From contig CM072811.1 in NCBI GenBank assembly GCA_037013495.1, positions 40,191,452 to 40,255,451 on the forward strand: 64,000 nucleotides of DNA, given 5' to 3'. The stretch's first letter is position 1. Each line of letters begins with the position of its first letter. Below are positions 60,001 through 64,000 of the stretch, in pieces. The DNA comes from Hippophae tibetana (Eukaryota; Streptophyta; Magnoliopsida; Rosales; Elaeagnaceae). Both the position numbers and the translations under genes were made by a program. The notes below the pieces were generated by a model, which made no database searches, was not told the DNA's origin, and saw only the letters and a program-made list of their open reading frames with translations.

Positions 60001-60025
60001 GTTTTGGTCAAGGTTGAAGAAATTA

Positions 60026-61149
60026 TCACTGGATAAGTTTCTCCTTCTCAAAAAAAACATATTTTAAGTGCTCGGGTAAGTCTTTGAGTTCAATTTCAGG
60101 TGGATTGGCCTCTTTACTAGATGAAGAATTGGGTAGATTTAAAAGTGTACTAGATTTTTTCATTACTTCATCATTGTCTAGTCGTTCAAGATACCCCTTA
60201 ATTTCCTCGTCTAAATCTTCTTCGACCTCTTCAAGTGTAAGAATAGTTTCAAGCTTGTCTTCTATTCTAGTTGGGGAAAAGGTGCTTTGGATAAGATTAT
60301 CCAAAGGGTCAACATCGGATATTTCATCGATGGTAGAAATAGAAGGAAAAGGTGAAGAATCAAAAACTTTAAAATGAATTGTCTCTCCTAAGACTATCAT
60401 TGTCAAATTTCCATCTTGGACATCAATAATAGTTTTAGTAGTTTCCATAACCAGTCTACCAAACAATATTGTGTGCTCTCTATCCAAGGCTGGATTTTCT
60501 TGTACCAACACATCCTCAACTATTCCCTTTGGATACTTAAGAGATCTATCTGCAAGTTGAAGGGACATAGTTATGGGTTTTAAATCTCCTAAATTGAGCT
60601 GTAAGAATATAGAGTAAGGCATCAAATTTATACTAGCACCTAAATCAAGCATTGCTTTACCAACCTTCCTATCCCCCATAGTTATGTTTATAATAAAACT
60701 TTCAGGGTCTTTCAACTTAAGGGGTAGTTTGCGCTGAAGTACAGCGCTAGAAATTTCTGATACTACTACTCGTTCATTCAATCATACCTCTTTTTCTTAG
60801 TGTTCAACTCTTTGAAAAACTTAGCATATGAGGGCACATTCATAATCACTTCTAATAATGGTAAATTGATATTTACTTTAGATAGCATATTAAAAAGGTC
60901 ATAGAATTTCTTATCTTGTTTGGATTCTTTTAACCGGTGTGGAAAAGGTACTTACAGCTGGTGTGGTTCTGTTGTCTTTTGAATTTTGGGGATGTCAGAT
61001 GACCCTCCAATGAGTTTTTCAGAAGACTTGTTAAGTTTAAAACTTGTGTCTCCTTTTTATGAGACTAGAATATCACCTTCTTTGTTACCTGAACTACAAG
61101 GTAGATCGTTAAAGATTTCAGGTAAACTGGTATTGACTACCTTACCACT
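60026..61149 (-). pseudogene. Athila/Tat-like protease region
   Basis: Open segment 60026-60781 contains the aspartic protease: LPLKLKDPESFIINITMGD, then KAMLDLGASINLMPYSIF, where D-L-G-A is the Athila-type active site. It continues as MSLQLADRSLKYPKGIVEDVLV and an acidic tail. The upstream part (60782-61149) carries the gag-protease linker with KVNINLPLLEVI and PSYAKFFKELNTKKK-type sequence and a few stops. Confidence 0.9.
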
Positions 61150-62339
61150 TCAAAGGGTTCTTACATCTTTTGCTTGTTTTGGTTGACTGGGTAACTTTCT
61201 TGGTTCTTTCTTTTGCATTTTTTCAGCCAGTTGCCTAACTTTAGATTCAATCCTTTTAACCGAACCCTCCATGGTGTTTAACCTTTGATTATTCATCAAT
61301 TGGTTATCACGACTAAATTGAATAAAAGCATTCAAGCTATCCTCTAAGGTTGGCTTAAAAGATTGGCTTGGTGGGTAAGGGTGGTTTTTATTCGACCTTA
61401 GTGTTGGACATTGGGTGTAGGCTGGGTAATTGTTTTGTTTCCAATGATGGTTAGGGTGATTATAGGTGCTTGGATGATACCTTTGAAGGGTTTTGACTTC
61501 CTCTATGGAATCGACACTAGAATCACAAGTATTTGAAAAATTATGAGTACCATCACCAAATGAAAAACACACTTCACACACCTCTTGATTTGGCATTTGG
61601 TGGGTAGTGAGAAGTTGCACTTGTTTAGTCAATTCAACAAGTTGCAAGGTTATCTCATTATCAGAGCCAACTTCATTGAGTCTTGCTCTCCTTCTAGCAT
61701 TCTTTGTTAGGAATTAGAACCCAACAACTCATAAAGATTATAGGTTTCCTCTGTGGTGTTTTCTCCCACAGCACCTCCAACAACATTATCAACTATCTAT
61801 TGACTCTGCAGTGTCAATCCATCATAAAAGAATTGGTTCTGTAGTTATAATGGAAAGCTATGATTATGACATTGAATGAAAAGGAGTTTGAATCGTTCCC
61901 AAGCTTCATGAAATGGCTCTTCATACATTTGAGAAAATGTTGATATCTTCATCCTTAGATCAATAGTCTTTTGATGGGAATAGAACCTACCCATAAACAT
62001 TTCATATATTGCCTCCCAAGTTTTTAGAGAACCTGACTGTAGAGTAATGAACCATGACCAAACTTTGTCCTTGAGGGTGTAAGGAAAACACCTCATCCTA
62101 AGTTGATCTTCATTAATTGCATGTAGTGGAAAGGTTTGGACAAAAGCATAGAATTCTCGAATGAAATGCAAAGGGTCTTCATTAGGGACACCGTAAAAGG
62201 AAGGCAACAAAGAATAATGAATCTTTTTCAATTCATAATTCTTTACAGCCTCTTGTAATTGTATGTCGGAAGTTACATTGACAATGATTGGAATTGTATA
62301 GTCTTTCATCATTTTCCGCCTATCTTCAGCATCTCCCAT
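61150..62339 (-). pseudogene. Athila/Tat-like gag, copy 1
   Basis: From a Met at 62339 (MGDAEDRRKMMKDYTIP) through the gag core (FYGVPNEDPLHFIREFYAF, RMRCFPYTLKDKVWSW, then EPFHEAWERFKLLF). After a stop it continues with QNQFFYDGLT and QLVELTKQVQLL, a Cys/His cluster (CEVCFSFGDGTHNFSNTC) and a basic C-terminus with LRQLAEKMQ-type coiled coil. Stops near 61844 and 61680 break it. It belongs with protease, RT and integrase to its left. No LTR or primer site lies upstream; instead there is a spacer and a second gag. Confidence 0.9.
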
Positions 62340-62804
62340 GGTTATTTGTAGTTGAAATTGATCATCCTCCTATTGTGTATCAACATTTAGCTCTTAAAAA
62401 ATAGTAGATATCTCTAAGAAAGATTTTTCACTTGACAAAATGTATAGGCTTAAAGAAAAAAGGTGCAGGGAACCTAATTTTTTTATTTTTTTGTACATAT
62501 TTATTATTATTATTATTATTTAGAATAAAAAAAATTAAGTAAAGAGAAGAAATAAATTTTTTTTAAATGTTAAATTTGAAGAATGGACACAATTTTTGAA
62601 ACAAATGAATTTATTTCATTTGAATTTTATTACACACAAAATAAAACTAAAACAAAGGAAAATACAATAATGGATGACCTCCCACGTAGGACTAAAATTT
62701 ATCGCCTTCTAGTAAGACGTTGCTTAGAGATTGCAGAATGACAAACTCAATGTCTCATTTTCATTGAATTTATTTTACCCTATTTGACCATCAAATTAGT
62801 CTTT
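62340..62804 (-). mobile_element. Spacer between the two gag copies, with a post-pol motif
   Basis: Non-coding. On the - strand it contains AACGTCTTACTAGAAGGCGATAAA and then ACGTGGGAGGTCATCC at about 62676-62730. This corresponds to the post-pol motif of the other two Athila/Tat-like copies (ACGTCTTGCTAAGA...TGGGAGGCAACCC near 57130-57180). (ATT)n occurs at 62501-62520. No LTR is recognisable. Confidence 0.6.
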
Positions 62805-63981
62805 GCTTTGTTTTTGCAAATGTTCAACTAACTATTCTACTTGAACTTCCACCTTTTTTATAGAAGCTTCCAAAGAGTCCAACCGTTGATTGGTTTTAGA
62901 TTGGTTATCTCTACAAACTTGAATAAAAAGAATTCAAGTTGTCCTTCATGGTTGATTTATTGGGAATGCTTCTTGGAATAGGCAGGTGGAATTACTGGCC
63001 TGGATGATTTGAGCTTTGAGCAAAAGGAGGGTTATTTTGCCTCCAGGAGAAGTTCAGATGATTTCTCCACCCAGGATTATAGGTATTTGAATTGGGGTCG
63101 AACCTTGGTCTCTGTTGATATGCTCCCAATACATTAACATGTTCAGGTCCAGCTATTGTTTCTCCTTAATATGGACAGGCTTTAGTACCATATCCCATAT
63201 TGCTATACAAACCATACTGTTCATTATTGGTGTTGGTTTGCGTAGTGAGAAGGGCAACTTGCTTGGTCAATTGAATAAGTTGTTGTTGAACTTCATTGTT
63301 GGAATCGATTTCATGAACTCTAAATTTTCTCACTCGTGAGCTTTTCTGTTGGGAATTAGCACCCAACATCTCAAAGAGGTTGTACGTCTCTGAGGCAATT
63401 GTTTCTCCCATTGCTCCTCCTGCAGCGTTGTTGACAATGAACTGACATTGTTGCGTAAGTCCATCGTAAAAGAATTGGTTCTGCAACTGTAGGGGAAAGC
63501 TATGATGGGAACATTGAGTGAGAAACATTTTGAACCTATCCCAAGCTTTATGGAATGGTTCTCCTTCCATTTGAGAGAAAGTAGCAATCTTTCCTCTCAA
63601 CTTTGACGTTTTTTGGTGGGAATAGCATTTTCCTATGAATTTATTATAAATGTTCTCCCATGTCATTAGAGAACCTGGGGGAAGTGACATCAACCAAGCT
63701 TTGGCCTTATCCTTTAAGGTGTAGGGGAAACATCTCATTCTAAGTTTATCCTCGTTTAGAATACCGAGGGGGAAGGTTTGGACTGTAGCATAGAAGTCTC
63801 TAATGAAGGAAAAAGAATCTTCATTAGGCAGCCCATAAAAGAAATGAAGCATAGAAAAATGAATATTTTCAGTTCATAATTCCGCAGTCGCACCCAGTTG
63901 GAAATCTCCAGTTGTCGTGTCAATTACTGGTCTTGCAAACCCCTTCATGGTGGTTTCCCTAACATGTTGGTTTTCTTCCAT
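62805..63981 (-). pseudogene. Athila/Tat-like gag, copy 2 (no pol downstream)
   Basis: A second gag in the same orientation. It starts MEENQHVRETTMKGFARP at 63981, has one in-frame TGA, then the core FYGLPNEDSFSFIRDFYAT, RMRCFPYTLKDKAKAWLM and EPFHKAWDRFKMFLTQC, then QNQFFYDGLTQQCQFIVNN. It continues past a stop (ACPY*) into RFDPNSNTYNPGWRNHLNFSW and ends in a Lys-rich coiled-coil-like tail. It is clearly paralogous to copy 1 but not identical. Instead of protease it is followed by a post-pol-type spacer. The 5' LTR would lie beyond the window. Confidence 0.9.
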
Positions 63982-64000
63982 TTCTTTTGGTTCCAGTAAA

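Overview
This is a window of plant nuclear DNA, almost certainly from a eudicot. The evidence is strong AT-richness, spliced GT-AG introns, and many Ty1/copia and Ty3/gypsy LTR retrotransposons with tRNA-type primer sites. The species cannot be named from the sequence. Only one intact host gene is visible: a nine-exon gene (25493-28865, + strand) for a 670-residue TRP1/TBP1-type telomere-repeat binding protein with an internal ubiquitin-like domain and a C-terminal telobox Myb domain. Nearly everything else is transposable-element debris.

Left part (1-23580). A copia RT/RNase H remnant with its 3' LTR (1-1831) is followed by AT-rich DNA, a Mutator-like transposase deletion derivative (about 4.33-4.79 kb), a 523-bp foldback element (5621-6143) and a CACTA-type terminus (6761-6842). 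Next come a truncated copia gag-integrase (7388-9300), a scrambled copia locus with LTR ends in opposite orientations (10573-12318), and a probable CACTA-type element of about 4 kb (12320-16318). The latter carries two minisatellites and exon-like fragments. Then follow unassigned AT-rich DNA, a 126-bp tandem duplication (19512-19763) and a degenerate AT-rich satellite-like array with an inverted flanking unit (20140-21535).

Middle (23581-30750). The telomere-binding-protein gene has a likely leader intron. A non-autonomous hAT-like element (29241-30737) follows it, flanked by 9-bp direct repeats.

Right part (30750-64000). This is a nest of retroelements. A Ty3/gypsy gag (+ strand) is split by a copia element on the - strand (38252-51361). 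That copia is split inside its polyprotein by a 1.87-kb solo LTR (40132-48262, target duplication TTGTT). The solo LTR is in turn split by a nearly pristine CRM-like gypsy element (41501-47757, - strand, target duplication GGCAT) whose two LTRs differ at only a handful of positions. That youngest element lacks its integrase through an internal deletion, so it was probably moved in trans or lost integrase after insertion. To the right, one LTR (51756-54014) is split by another solo LTR (52120-53897, target duplication GTCAT). Then comes an Athila/Tat-like gypsy element on the - strand (about 54.5-62.4 kb), followed by a second gag unit that joins a post-pol spacer without any pol (62.64-63.98 kb). 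A fragment of a related Athila/Tat-like element lies in the opposite orientation at 33139-35850.

I found no evidence of an undescribed enzymatic system. The most informative structures are the insertion chronology readable from target duplications, the integrase-less young element, the double-gag Athila/Tat arrangement, and the inverted mosaic copia locus.
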